Source of the DNA: Paragyromitra xinjiangensis
Taxonomy: Eukaryota > Ascomycota > Pezizomycetes > Pezizales > Discinaceae
DNA: 64,000 nucleotides
Direction: 5' to 3'
Assembly: GCA_038503065.1 (NCBI GenBank)
Contig: JBCAMK010000019.1
Coordinates: 1 to 64,000, forward strand
This document shows positions 1-11,068 of the stretch, in pieces. The position numbers and the translations under genes are program-made. Position 1 is the stretch's first letter; every line of letters begins with the position of its first letter. The notes under the pieces are model-generated. The model was not told the DNA's origin. It was given only the letters and a program-made list of their open reading frames with translations, and ran no database searches.

Positions 1-8
1 GCACCTAA

Positions 9-176
9 CCCTAAACCCTAAACCCTAAACCCTAAACCCTAAACCCTAAACCCTAAACCCTAAACCCTAAACCCTAAACCCTAAACCCTAAACCCTAAAC
101 CCTAAACCCTAAACCCTAAACCCTAAACCCTAAACCCTAAACCCTAAACCCTAAACCCTAAACCCTAAACCCTAAA
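9..176. repeat. Telomeric repeat, (CCCTAAA)24
   Basis: Twenty-four uninterrupted copies of the heptamer CCCTAAA, preceded by a partial unit (positions 4-8) and followed by a run of C. The C-rich strand reads 5' to 3' at the start of the window, which is the orientation expected for a left chromosome end. The G-strand unit is TTTAGGG, the form best known from plants, whereas most filamentous ascomycetes are reported with TTAGGG. Confidence 0.98.
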
Positions 177-879
177 CCCCCCTGCTCGTAACACAGCATC
201 GGGTGGCGCAGCGTGCATGCATAAGCGCCCGGCTAATCACCCCCGCCCTTGCATTGTTTCCGGTTTCCCGAGCCGTTGCCCCACTTTTCGATTTGTAATT
301 CGATTTATAAGACGGAGTTAGCTAACTCCGTGCTTTGAAATCAGATATGTAACAGATCGCGTCATTACTATCGTCGACTCGGCCGAAAGGCTACCCGGCA
401 CGGATGTCCCAACATCCATCTCCGTCCTCGGATAGGTATAATACCCCGTCCATCTCAGCTAACTGAGGAGTCTAGAAATCAGACGAAACCCATTCTACGA
501 TCAACATCGAAGAACAGTCTTAGCAGCCTACCTTTCTTCACTCCTCACTGCGATAAATCCTAAGTATCCCACGATACTTCCCCCCATTTAAACAAAATTT
601 GTATGTGTCTCCAACATTGGGATGCTGAGATATACCCTGTCACTTAAAACCACCCCCCCCCCTTGCAAACCCAACAACAACCCCCTGAATCTGCTGTTTT
701 GAGGGCGGCAATGGACTCAGGGGGTGCTTATTACTCTATAACCGCATTCTCAGAAAAAATATCTTGTGGGATTTGGTGCCGACTGTCTAGCTTCCGGGCG
801 CATATTTCTTCTCAGAGACTTAAGCTCTCGCCTAGTCGAGACTTGACTTTTTCTCACTTACTCTTACTACAACTTTTCT
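177..879. other. Subtelomeric non-coding sequence
   Basis: No gene is supported here. The stretch holds a C homopolymer (about 652-662) and T/C-rich sequence. The open frame that crosses 663-1028 runs through degenerate repeats and does not look like a protein. Confidence 0.6.
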
Positions 880-1365
880 CGATTGCGCGAGACTTAGGCT
901 TTTTTTTACCGAATATTGACTTTTTGCGCCCAGCTATCAATTATTTCCACGGTTTTCTAGCCCCTACCCCCCCCAACTTTGCTGGTTTCCCCGGTATAAT
1001 CGCGGCGAACTCGAGTGAGATACTGTGAAGCAACTGAAGCACCTACCTGCTTCATACCTAGCCTTTTCTCGCCTACTCTAAACTTAAGCACTTTCTTAGC
1101 TTTTTTCTACTCTCGCTTGCTCGAGACTTCGGCTCTTTAGACTTGGGCTCGATCTCAACTAGTCGAGACTTGAAGTTTTCCTTGCTTGCCTGCTTGCTTG
1201 AGATTGCAGCTCGTTCTCAGCTAGTCAAGACTTGAGCTTTTTCTCGATTACTCTGGACTTGGATTTTTGACCGACTATTGTCTCTTTGAGCCCGTTCGAC
1301 TCTTAATAATTTCTACGGTATACAAGCCCCTACTCCTCCCCAACTTTGCTGGCTCCCGCTGTATG
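880..1365 (+). repeat. Degenerate subtelomeric tandem duplication
   Basis: A block at about 890-1003 recurs in diverged form at about 1240-1362. Both copies carry a TTTTTCTCGATT-type opening, then a CCGA(A/C)TATTG segment, a run ending in AGCCCCTAC, and CCCAACTTTGCTGG. The spacing is about 355 bp. Between and around them are further variants of TCGAGACTTGAGCTTTTTCTCG-like pyrimidine blocks, so this looks like an old, decayed tandem array typical of subtelomeres. Confidence 0.6.
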
Positions 1366-1569
1366 ATTTACATACATCAAAATATGACCCCACATTGGCT
1401 GATCCCCCTTCGCCTTCAACTCCGTTGGCTCAGACAAAACACATATAAAGAAACCAGTCCATGATACCCGGCGTGTCCCGACACCTTTGTAGGTACCTGT
1501 TAAGCTGCAATCTCAACAGGCGGATTTGGTTTCGTGGGTTCGCACGTGGGCCTATGGTTCGATCCATCA

Positions 1570-2132
1570 TTAGCTTTCGCGACAAGTCATGTTGGGTGGG
1601 GAAACGAGATAGATCAGCACGGGAGGGGATGAATAAGGTACGCACGGTGCGAGATAGCCGTGTTTCTTCGCAAGTTCAATCATCCGGGGGATATGATCAT
1701 CTTCTCGCCCTCCAATTGACAGGTAAGTCGCCAGATCCTCTTCATACAATAGTATTTGTTTAGCAGTAGCGTCCTTAGGGTACTTAGGGTGTTTGGGGAT
1801 AGGGTCAGGGTCGCCAGGAGCGTAAATTGACGAAAGGTCGATCGTTACATCGCCTGGTAGGTAAACCCTACAAAGCAAGATCAGTTAGGGCGAGCCAATC
1901 AACATCGAAAAGCGATTAGGATGGGTTAAACTGACGATTTTTCCTTTACGTCCTGGCCAGTAGGTGTTACCAACGCGAACTTCAGCTCATACCACACCCG
2001 CCCCAAACTGAAGGTCAATTTGTTGCCCGGTGTTACCGATCCTTGACTGACGAGAAATCCCCAACCCGATGTCCAAACCTCAACATAACAGCTGTACTTT
2101 GTATCATTGACAATACTCAAGTTGGCGCCCAT
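1570..2132 (-). CDS. Small spliced hypothetical protein with N-terminal MGANLS
   Basis: I do not recognise a functional family. Reading on the minus strand, exon 1 (2132-1936) encodes a hydrophilic and aromatic segment rich in V, W and Y beginning MGANLSIVND. A 68-bp intron (1935-1868, GTCAGT..GTAG) keeps the frame, joining KEK to SVYLPGDVTIDLSS. Exon 2 (1867-1570) contains a proline/lysine-rich stretch and ends at a stop. The alternative donor GTAAAG upstream would throw exon 2 out of frame. Gly2 followed by Ser6 fits the N-myristoylation pattern, so membrane attachment is possible but not shown. There is no signal peptide or membrane helix. The last 30 residues look less protein-like, so another intron or decay near the 3' end is possible. 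Confidence 0.5.
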
Positions 2133-3029
2133 TATTGCACTCGGAACTGTCTGTTTCTGTGTATAGGTGTGTGTTATAAAGGTTGTATGTCTCTTGGATC
2201 GAACAATGGACTGCCAGGGTAGTTATAAGAGCGGTGGGGCTTATTTTACGAAGGGAGTGCTCTGCACGCCCTCATATAGTCGAATTGCGGGTCGACCGGG
2301 TAACTAAAAGTTAAGGGCGGATGACTAGGACTGGATGTAGGTTAAGTTTGTGGGCAGTTTATTTTACTCTTACTACGACCACTATCAACAGACTCATTAC
2401 CCCTTCCGCAGCAGACCGCCGTCCAACACACCACTAGCTATTTGACCGGAGACCATTTTCAACCACCCACAGCAGCACGTGGCTGGAATGAGAGTTTTCA
2501 AAAATTGATAACCTCGTAGTTTGAGATCGTTTACGAATTTGATCGTGTGTGAACATCGCCAAGGCACTGTTGAACGGCGACATTCCGCCCTTTCTAGTTT
2601 GAAAGTATATAGAGAACTGTTACAAAGACCAGTAATATTAGAGTTTATCGAGTGTATCTAGCAGTCGAGACTTTATCGTTAAACAATCGATCGCGGGTGT
2701 TGACATATCAAACCAAGAGGGGTAATGATAATTGACCATACAACGTAATCCTTTCTCAGCTGGAGAAAGAACTACTTGTAAACCTACTATCTGTTGAAAC
2801 GATCCAGTCGAATTTGAAATTACAGCACTGGCCCGCCGAGTTGGCATATGAACAATTCCTCTTTAGAGTACCGTAGTATCTCGCGATAAGGCCTCGAGGC
2901 CTCATGTAAAGTCGGGAGAGAAAAGTTTACATCAAAGATCTTCCGAATGGCTTCACCTGAGCTTTTGATTGGTATAGCTCACTCAACCCAGGCCCCGTGC
3001 AGGCGCTGAAAGCACTTTGCCAAAGTGTA
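2133..3029. other. Intergenic, no feature recognised
   Basis: Short open frames only. I see no splice-consistent coding sequence and no repeat structure. Confidence 0.5.
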
Positions 3030-3655
3030 GAATTGCGTCGTACGGCAGCAAAAGACCAAATTTGAAGAAGCAGAAAGTTGTCGTACGGCGGATATCTGCT
3101 GGTTGTGGGGTTTTTCGTGCTGAGCGTTTCGGGTCAGGATCAGCTTCTCGCAGTGTGTAACGTGGTCGGGAGCCACGGGAGCCCGCAGGCTATCGTACGG
3201 CGGGAAGCAGCAATTATTATAGGGGTTTTTCGTGCTGAGTGTTTCGAGTCAAGATTATCTTTTCGCAGTGCGTAACGTGGTCGGGAGCCACGGGAGCCCG
3301 CGGGCTATCGTACGGCGGGAAGCAGCAACTATTCAAAAGTCAGATATGCATCGTACAGCGACTAAGAGCACTTTGAAAAAGTGGAGAATCGCGTCGTACG
3401 GCGAGGAGAAGCAACTCTTCAAAAGCCGAAACAGCGTCGTACGGGTAGCCAAAGCAACTACCCAAAATTGGTATATGCGTCGTGCGGAGACTAGGAGCAA
3501 CATCGCCAAATCGAAGAGTTGGCCCGTACGATAGAAAACACCAAAATACTATAGGGGTTTTTCGTGCTGAGCGTTTCGGGTTGAGGTTAGCTTTTCGTAC
3601 TGTGTAACGTGGTCGGAAGCCACGGGAGCCCGTAAACTATATCGTACGGTAATTC
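3030..3655 (+). repeat. Composite subtelomeric minisatellite built on TCGTACGGC
   Basis: Two repeat types interleave. The first is a block of about 100 bp found three times (starting near 3112, 3224 and 3551). It runs from GGGGTTTTTCGTGCTGAG through GTAACGTGGTCGG and AGCCACGGGAGCCCG to TATCGTACGG. The second is a degenerate unit of about 43-45 bp starting with GCGTCGTACGG and followed by AAGAGCAAC-type sequence, repeated in tandem over about 3340-3535, with single copies near 3035 and 3078. The CGTACG hexamer marks nearly every unit. The open frames through it are by-products of the repeats. Confidence 0.85.
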
Positions 3656-6600
3656 ATTTACGTTTCATACCTGTTTTTACGGATATAGCTAGGCAGTGGC
3701 GGCTCGTGAGTAAACTAAACTGATTTTGTTATTGCATCTCATAAGAGTGTCGCTAATGTAAAAGGAGATAATAGAGCACGCTTTATCGGAGAAGAGAATT
3801 ACCACAGAAATCCGGTATTTACCTTAAGCATCCAATGACAGGTTCCCGTGCCATCGATCATCGAACCGAATGATACTAGTACTTCGTAGACTCCTTACCC
3901 TTTTTGTTTATGTTTCCCAACAAGGCCGAGTCTGTATAGAGCCACTAGTACAATTATTATAGGAAGAGATCTAAAGACAGTTTTTGGTGGCTGGCCCAGC
4001 CGATTGGAACCTTACCGCACTTTTATAATAATTTCACTAATAGCTTTAGTACGGAATTATGCCCATATGCAGACCCAGTCCAATCCTAGAATGGCGAAAA
4101 TAACCAACTGTGATATATAGGGGAAACGATTCATGTCGCTTGGTGTGGCCCAAAGGATAGGTGCGGTTTAGAAAAGCAAAAAAGGCGGGCAAAGTCGACA
4201 ATATGCCAAAGATGTATCTTTGTGGCATCGGTGCGGACGGGATCGTCTTGGGCTTTTACCTGCGCAAGTTAAACAGGAAACGAACAGGTTGGACGGAGAT
4301 TCGAGTTTTTTTCGGAAGGGACCTTCCCCGTTCAACCAATAAGCCGTGCAGGACCTCCTATTGAAGTGCTCCACTTCCTTTCCAGCTCTACCAACTATGT
4401 ATAGCGCCAGAAGGCGTTGAGAGTGAGCTAGGCAACCTAGTTCATACCCTCTTCAAAAAAAAAGATTTGTCAGTAAAGCCACATCCAAAAAGCGCTATCA
4501 GGAGGAAAACTACAATTCTTGCTGCACAGATCATCCCTTTGCGTCGATTGAGGATTTTGATTGGTCAAATGGGCCCAAGGGTGTGAACCAGGTTGCCCAG
4601 CTCATCCTCTACACCTCCTCGAACCATACCATAAGAGTTCAACTAATCTATAGGTTGTATAAGCTTGGAAGTTCCCGAGTGCGGGGTGCGGAAGCCGCAC
4701 ATCTCGGCATGGCATAAACCTATGATAACCATAAGCGATGTTGGTTGCACCTCATGGACATGCAAAGCTAATTTAATCATCTCACATAAATCTTCGTTCA
4801 ATGGTAACGAAACATCCTAAAACTTTGATGTGAAGATTGGCCGGTGGAACAACGCACGTTACAAACTAACAAATGCGATGCTTAGAGGCTAACTACCGTA
4901 TAAACTTTGTCATAACGAAGTAGCCTGGACTGAGACCGCATGATAGAATAAACGTCTCAATTGGTGCGATCGACTTCAGGCTCAGTCACAACCGGTAAAT
5001 AAGCAACACAACCCCTTACTCACAGCCATCCAGAGTGTGGGTATGCCCTGCAATCTCAGCCCAGGCTACTTTGTCATGGCTGAGTTTATAGGGTATTCCT
5101 ACCTAACGCGGCATGGCCAGTTCAACTTATAAACCGCCTGACTATATAGTGACGGACAAGATAGGAGGCTAATTCTAGGCAAATGGGTCTAGCCCAAACT
5201 AGGCTTCGGGATGGTTAGGTCCTCACTAGTATGCCGTCTAGCTTACAAGAATTAGAATTAGTTAATCCTTTTTTCAGCTATCTCTTCCCAGGTAGCAAGT
5301 TGTAAACTTCTAGATTGCTAGTTTGCAGTTGGGGGGCATCTAAAAATTGAAGAACCCTTCCTCGTTACGCGAAAATGATCATATTATATATTACCATGCG
5401 CCTTCCGACTAAATACGATAGATGACCAACCGAAGTAGAACGTGATAACTGATAAAGTTTGTGGTTCTCCAAACAGATCCTTATGACTGAGGGATTTTCA
5501 TGTCTGTGAAACGGTTTCAAGCGTGGCGTGTGATGCAGAGTTAACCAGATCGAGACCGATCAATAATATCACTATTAAAGGTGAACCTCCGATTGTGCAT
5601 AGAATAATACGTATATCTTACTGCATATCGCGATCTTTCATCAAGGAATTCTGTTCGTCCTCCCCGACTATCAAACAAACAACATGGCACTCGCAACCAC
5701 TGCCTCGTCTCGCGAAATTCTGCATCACATAGTAGTTTTCCCCGACCTGAATACGAGTATACGCATAAACGGTGGAGCAAGTGCATAAAACATATGGCTG
5801 TAGCTATGAGGTTGAGAGACGTAGGTGGAAGCCAAGAGATAGGATAGAGCCGGGCTATGTCCAGTAGGTATACGTATCGATGTAGGAAAACAAGGCGAAC
5901 CTACCTACCCCTTCCTGCCTACGATGCCGAGTGAGCTTGTATAGCGATATTTGTTCCCGCTGCAATGGCCCGCTAGTCGCTCCTGCAAGCCATACGGAAG
6001 GAACATATTCTGCTTTCCTATCCACAATAGTACTACTCTGCCATCGATCATGGAACGGAAACACCGCAGGAAAAAGCTAGAAGGTAAACAGTAAAAAGTA
6101 AAAATATGTGTCTTGTGAGGTATTATGAGGCATTCCATCACCTGTATGGCTACCTATCAGCATCGCGTATATGCATAACAATACTTAAAGGCTTGAATGT
6201 ATTATTGAACAAGTAATTCAGTAGTTGTATAGCGGCCAAAACATGCAGCTATTTCAATAGCTGGTATTGATTGATTGATAATTCATACACGCATCCAGCC
6301 CTTAGGCTATGGCGGCTAGCACTATCAAAACATATTGAAAAATGAAACATCCCCTTTACTCACTGTCCTCCCCCAGTAAACTTCCTGACCCTTCTGTTTC
6401 CACATCTGTAACCATCTCCTCATCTTCTGTCTCATCCCTCAATAGGGTTTCGCCTCCCGCCCACACCAGTCTCTTTGTAATCCCTTTCTGCCCCCATTTA
6501 CATCTTCCTGTCTCGTTCCCGCAAACCTTCTTCCCCCTCCATACTCTCCTGCTCCAAAACACTCTATCTTCATATCCACATATCCATACTGTCCCTTCTC

Positions 6601-7560
6601 CTCCTCAGGCCCCACCAGCCATACCCTGTCAACCCCCCCCCCCCCCCCGGCACCCCATATCTCCATAACTTGACTGTACCCGGTCGTTGAAAGTCAATAG
6701 CTGTCCTCGCTTAATAAACCGGGTCTTCTCTTTATTCCTAGGCCCCGCCTTTCTCCATTCATTCCAGTCCTCTGCTCAATAGCTGTCATATTTTTAGGTT
6801 CTTTCGGCTTTCCGTTGCGTGGCCCGTCTTAACCTAAGGCTATTTTTCTTAACTAGTTATCTAGGAAAAACCCTTACTGTTTTGCTAGGATTTTCACTTG
6901 TGGACTGTTATGCGAGCACGAACCATCTACTAGAGATATAAATTTAAGCCCCAACTAAATCATGCAAAGACTTGGAATGGATGCATAGTTGCTGAAACCA
7001 TGCAAAACGACCGGCCGCGGGTCAGGCATGATAACCCAGATCTAGCGTGTTAATTCATCATTAGAACCATGCACCGAGACTCTATTAATTTATAACATAA
7101 TCACTCGCACTCAGAATCATGCACGATCACTCGAAGTGTAAATATCGCCCTAGAAGCTAGTTACCCAAAACGGCCGCAGCTGGAGGTATGGTGGGGCCAC
7201 GCCTGATTTAGCCATGCCTGTTGTAAGTGAGTTTCTCAGCCAGGTATCGATAGTAGGCTCTTGTAGTTCTTAGTGGGAAGGATATCGGGAGTCCCGAGGG
7301 TGGGGAGTTTTTCGTGTACTAGTATGCGGGCTCCCTCTATAAATTCGAGCTTGTCCCACAGTCAGGGGTCAATCAACTAGGTTTTCTCTGTCTCTCGATC
7401 TCTACTTCCAACAACACCTCCCTATATACCTACATATATCGCTAGTACATAGTAGCCATTTTTTGGGGCTTTTTAAGACTATCCAACGGATCTTCCAGAA
7501 GTGTGTGACGACTCTGTCATCGCTTGAGACGGGGACGCCGGTATAAGGCGCTACCCGGGC
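3656..7560. other. Gene-poor subtelomeric stretch
   Basis: Nearly 4 kb with no supportable gene. It contains a pyrimidine-rich low-complexity stretch (about 6350-6660), which creates long but non-protein-like open frames, a C homopolymer of about 16 (6633-6648), and a retroelement-tail repeat listed separately (6265-6315). Confidence 0.5.
6265..6315 (-). repeat. Retroelement 3'-tail-like repeat, copy with GATT tract
   Basis: On the minus strand this reads GCCATAGCCTAAGGGCTGGA, then TGCGTGTATGAAT, then a (TCAA)n tract. The same unit occurs at 31969-32017 and 47738-47790, each time directly next to a different tetranucleotide repeat. No target-site duplication is visible around this copy. Confidence 0.7.
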
Positions 7561-7985
7561 TCAGGTGAAGATGGTGAACAGATAGTTCCAGAGGATATCC
7601 GCTGTGTCTTGCATCTGCGGCGGGCTAAACAATTCAAACCGAAAGCCAGGGTTAACGGCATTACGCGTAGCAGAGACATTACAAAAATAGGAAAGGAGCA
7701 AAAATGAAGTGGGAATGTGGTAACGCATCCCCAGGGATGCTACAAAGTTCAAGAACTACTTTCAGCCGATGAATGTGACTCACGAGTGGTGGCACCTATA
7801 AATGCTGGAGGTGCTTTCCACATATCAAAGGTTTCTATCCGTACGGTACGCGTACTGGATCCTGTCTCTTTAAGAAAAACGTGTGCACCAAATTGCAAAA
7901 CGGCGGTTGAGTATGGAATGCCTCCATAGCGATTACTATTTTTGTACCATAATGGAATAACTCCGTCAGAATAATTAGATTTCAA
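7561..7985 (-). CDS. Possible spliced hypothetical protein
   Basis: Two adjacent minus-strand frames can be joined by a 44-bp intron (7783-7740, GTGAGT..GTAG). The junction joins FIGATT to PSLGMRYHIP in frame. The result is roughly 125 aa with a protein-like N-terminal half (GGIPYSTAVLQFGAHVFLKE) and a C-terminal half ending FELFSPPQMQDTADILWNY and a few more residues. There is no signal peptide, and a short hydrophobic run (SFLLLSYF) is present. No family is recognised and the true start may lie upstream in another exon. This could equally be a gene relic. Confidence 0.35.
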
Positions 7986-8905
7986 GTAGACGTCCTTGCA
8001 TAGAAAGGGAAATCTTTGATGTAATTAACAATATCGTCTCAGTTTCTGGGCCGCAAAGCCTAGGCGGGTAGAAGGCAGTACTAGTAGTATACATCCTGGC
8101 GGCCTTTGTTTCTGAATAGACTGTACAAGGTCACGTCACTCGAAGGTATTTACACAGAACCGTAACATATTAGCAAGTTACCTATCCTTCGCGAGTGCAA
8201 TGCGAGGCATAATCTAAGAATTCTTGTTAAAGACCTTTCATTCCTTAAATTCACTAAAACTCCGATAGGATTACCTAGGGAATTTTGATCTCGGATGCCA
8301 TTAAAGGAATACAAGGAAATTGGTAACCCTATACATACACACGACGCCGGAAAAAAATCGCTCAAACCCCACGGTATGCTAGAACTGTAGATGATGATGT
8401 CGCTTTAGGTACGCATCAGATGCGATTTCCTACATGTTACAATACCACACTAATGTAGCTGAAATGCTGCAGAAATTCATTCTTGCTGGAGCAAGTACAT
8501 TTTTTCAACATGATCATTAGAGATGAATAATCTTATATATCCTAGAGTTTTCATTGCCGGTAACTAGATCCATCCCCCCTTTAGCGTTCACCAGATGCTA
8601 CTCAAGCTCATTTTGCAATATCATGTTTCATCTCATTCCAGGTACGGAAACCCCTCGATGCTCAATTTAGTGCTTTAGTTTACTCCCCCGGTCTTGAACC
8701 GATCCCTGGGCTAAGTCTTAAACGTACACAACCAGAAAGAAATAAGGGAACAGATAGATGTATATATCCATAAAGGCCACATAATTGCACATATCAAATA
8801 AATCGAACCATAACTCTCATCAACCTTCACCCGTAACCAACTCCCTCGTTCTTATTGTCCCAAAATTCAGGAACCATGTCATTATATTGACCACCGATCA
8901 AAGGC
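7986..8905. other. Intergenic, no feature recognised
   Basis: A/T-rich sequence with only short open frames. The part nearest the secreted-protein gene is presumably its 3' untranslated region. Confidence 0.5.
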
Positions 8906-9475
8906 TTAGTCGTCCTTTGGGGCATTGGGATCTAATGACAATTTTGGTTAGAAAATAAGTGATATCAACCTCAAAGTTAGAGACTTACCCGCAGGATACT
9001 CAGCTAAAGCGGCAAAATCTCCAGAGTTGTAAAGCCCAAAGAGTTTATCAAATTCGCTGGCGGAGCAAAGAATGTTTTTCTTCGTGCCGTCAGGGGTGGT
9101 ATACTGGAAGCCCGTGTGCATTTCACCAGTCTCTGGCTCGCGCACCCTAAGCTTTGATGACTTATAGAACCAATTGGCGGATTTCATGTTGTTGTGCTGG
9201 TCCAGGCAGTACGTTCCGCTTCCACCCGCCTGGGCAAAGTTGCTGCAGCCGCTATTGTAGTAAACTTGCCCTTGCCCATTGCTAGGCATGTCCTGAAACT
9301 GCACGCCGAAGCTGTTGGAGAACGCCACGCACGTATTAGCGCCGACGTTGGCGTAGTACCCATTGCTGCCGACACCACATCCAGAGCCTTGCCAGGCCTG
9401 TATATTGACAGCTGCGGTAGTCCCCAAGAGCGCTGCAAACACGGAGAGCTGGGGAGAAAATCTAGAGAAAAGCAT
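8906..9475 (-). CDS. Small secreted cysteine-containing protein
   Basis: Two exons (9475-8989 and 8931-8906) are separated by a 57-bp intron (GTAAGT..TTAG), giving about 170 aa that end in PADPNAPKDD. Residues 1-22 form a signal peptide (hydrophobic FAALLGTTAA core with likely cleavage after AAA/AV), so the product should be secreted. The mature part is rich in G, S, N, Y and F and carries cysteines in a GSGCG..NTCVAF..SGCSNF..GTYCLD pattern. The second half is more hydrophilic (KSSKLRVREPETGEMHTG). There is no cell-wall anchor or transmembrane segment. The family is not named, but the composition fits small secreted or effector-like fungal proteins. A TATA box 67 bp upstream supports this start. 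The very short second exon (8 codons) is only visible by following the splice signals. Confidence 0.8.
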
Positions 9476-9541
9476 TTTGTTTAGGCTTAAGGGTTGGTAT
9501 TTGGTAAAGAAGGCGTGGATTTGAAGTTGAGGGTAAGGGGG

Positions 9542-9548
9542 TTTTATA
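9542..9548 (-). promoter_or_regulatory. TATA box of the secreted-protein gene
   Basis: TATAAAA on the minus strand, 67 bp upstream of the start codon at 9475, in otherwise purine/pyrimidine-mixed sequence. Confidence 0.6.
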
Positions 9549-9800
9549 GCTGTGGATGAGACGTGGTGGTGAGGATGAGGTTGATGAAAAGCAGCTGGAA
9601 TGGGGACTTATTTATACTTTTAGAGAAGGGCTTCATACTCTGAATACCGTACGTAGAATGCGTAATATAGCGTAGTCGTTCAGGTTTACACTATGGCAAG
9701 GCGCCTTTGGGCTTAGGGTTTTCATAACAGGTCGTCATTGATGTCAGCACTGATTTCTAGGCGACTGCCATGTCTATCAATTGACATCGAGAACCTAGTA

Positions 9801-11068
9801 CTAGGTTAGATTTGAGCCGCCTGTAGGCCAATTTCGGCGCTGAAGTTTCTTGATCAATAAAAACGCGAGGATCTTCCAGTGTGCAGGCCCAGTCAATATA
9901 GCGCTACCTTTAGTCATGCGCTTACAGAGACACATGAATGTATTAACATCAGCAGTCCAGATCCGCCCCACGGCCAACAATCCTGGATGAGGAAAGTGTA
10001 CGTGAGATTCCTCTTGAATGCTTTCCCAGGTAGACAGGAGAGGGTAGAGATACAGAGACGGCTTGAACCGACTTGGCTTTAATGCCTCGTGGCTGACGTA
10101 TTCACTACCGCCAGGGCCCTGCTTCGAATCGTTTAGCAAACTGATCTGAAAATAGGTCACTCCCGGCCCAAAGCCACCTGCAATGGAAGACCTAGTTAAA
10201 GGAGTAGTTACTTCATACTATAAGTATATCATGAATAAGATTTGCACTCCAAGGTCTTCCGCATGGAAAACAAACTAAAGTTAGTCTCAAATTTTTTTGT
10301 ATAGGTACTAGAGTTCTCGCATACGATCAGGGCCTTTTTCATCAATTTTACTATAATCTTTGTTCATAAGCACTGCGTTCGAAGCTCCTTGGTCTCCTGT
10401 GTTTTTGGTAATATCGTAAGCGCTAACAAAAAAGTAGAGCTTAGAGTTACCAGACAAATTTAATAACGGATGATCATTGATCTGCAGATACTTCAAGTAC
10501 TAATCAAGATTACACTCATTATCTTTACCAGGGAGACCCTAAACATAATTTTCCTCGGCTTGGTCCTACCCGTGAACCAGTTAGCGGGGGGCGTCACTGA
10601 GATCGGCGGATATTACTACTGCCCACTGTGGAATATGCTGCTGCGATGACTAAAAGATCTACAATCGAGGTGGGAATTTTCCCGGGCCAGTACGATTGCA
10701 TGTCACGTAACACAGCCCAATAACACGATTCCGAAAACGTTTGAGGCACATAAGCGGACATCGCCGGGGATCCTAAAATTTTAGGATAAAGTTCAAAATC
10801 TTCATTCCAGTGTACAGTTCCTGAAGTTATCACTGTATCGCCCGGTGCGGGGCTACCTAGCTCTGGTGATCCATTTCAGGATTCAGCGTTTTATTTGACT
10901 TCGCTTTTTACCACGAATTTGGTCGTCAGATATGACAGTTCTTGTTCGAGCTTGTGCTAGGAACTTTGGTGTTACTATTAGGTGATTGCTACTTCTTCCC
11001 ATGATGCGTGCATAGATGAAAACCTGTGGCGATTGACCTTTCCGGGAGTAATTTACAGTACTTAGCAC
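9801..11068 (-). CDS. Possible multi-exon gene of unknown function
   Basis: Four protein-like minus-strand segments can be joined in frame. Exon A (about 11068-10912) ends ..DDQIRG. A 54-bp intron (GTAAAA..CTAG) follows. Exon B (about 10857-10624) contains TVHWNEDFELYPKILGSP and SIVDLLVIAAAYST. An intron of about 150 bp with a weak GTGGGC donor follows. Exon C (about 10482-10325) contains SKLYFFVSAYDITKNTGDQG and ends ..EKGPD. A 147-bp intron (10324-10178, GTATGC..GCAG) joins it to RGFGPGVTYFQISLLNDSKQ in exon D. The consistent phases at three junctions argue for a real or recently real gene. The first exon and the 3' end are unresolved and I recognise no family, signal peptide or catalytic motif. 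Confidence 0.4.

Noticed and set aside
663..1028. 121-codon open frame in the subtelomere
   Set aside because: It runs through pyrimidine-rich degenerate repeats, has no ATG at its start and no protein-like composition.
1540..1575. Possible tRNA T-arm (GGTTCGATCC near 1557)
   Set aside because: The flanking five bases do not pair and no acceptor, D or anticodon arms could be built.
3078..3534. Open frames across the CGTACG repeats
   Set aside because: The repeated peptides follow directly from the DNA satellite; no domain or splice context.
6342..6668. 108-codon proline/serine-rich frame
   Set aside because: Low-complexity C/T-rich DNA is open in several frames on both strands.
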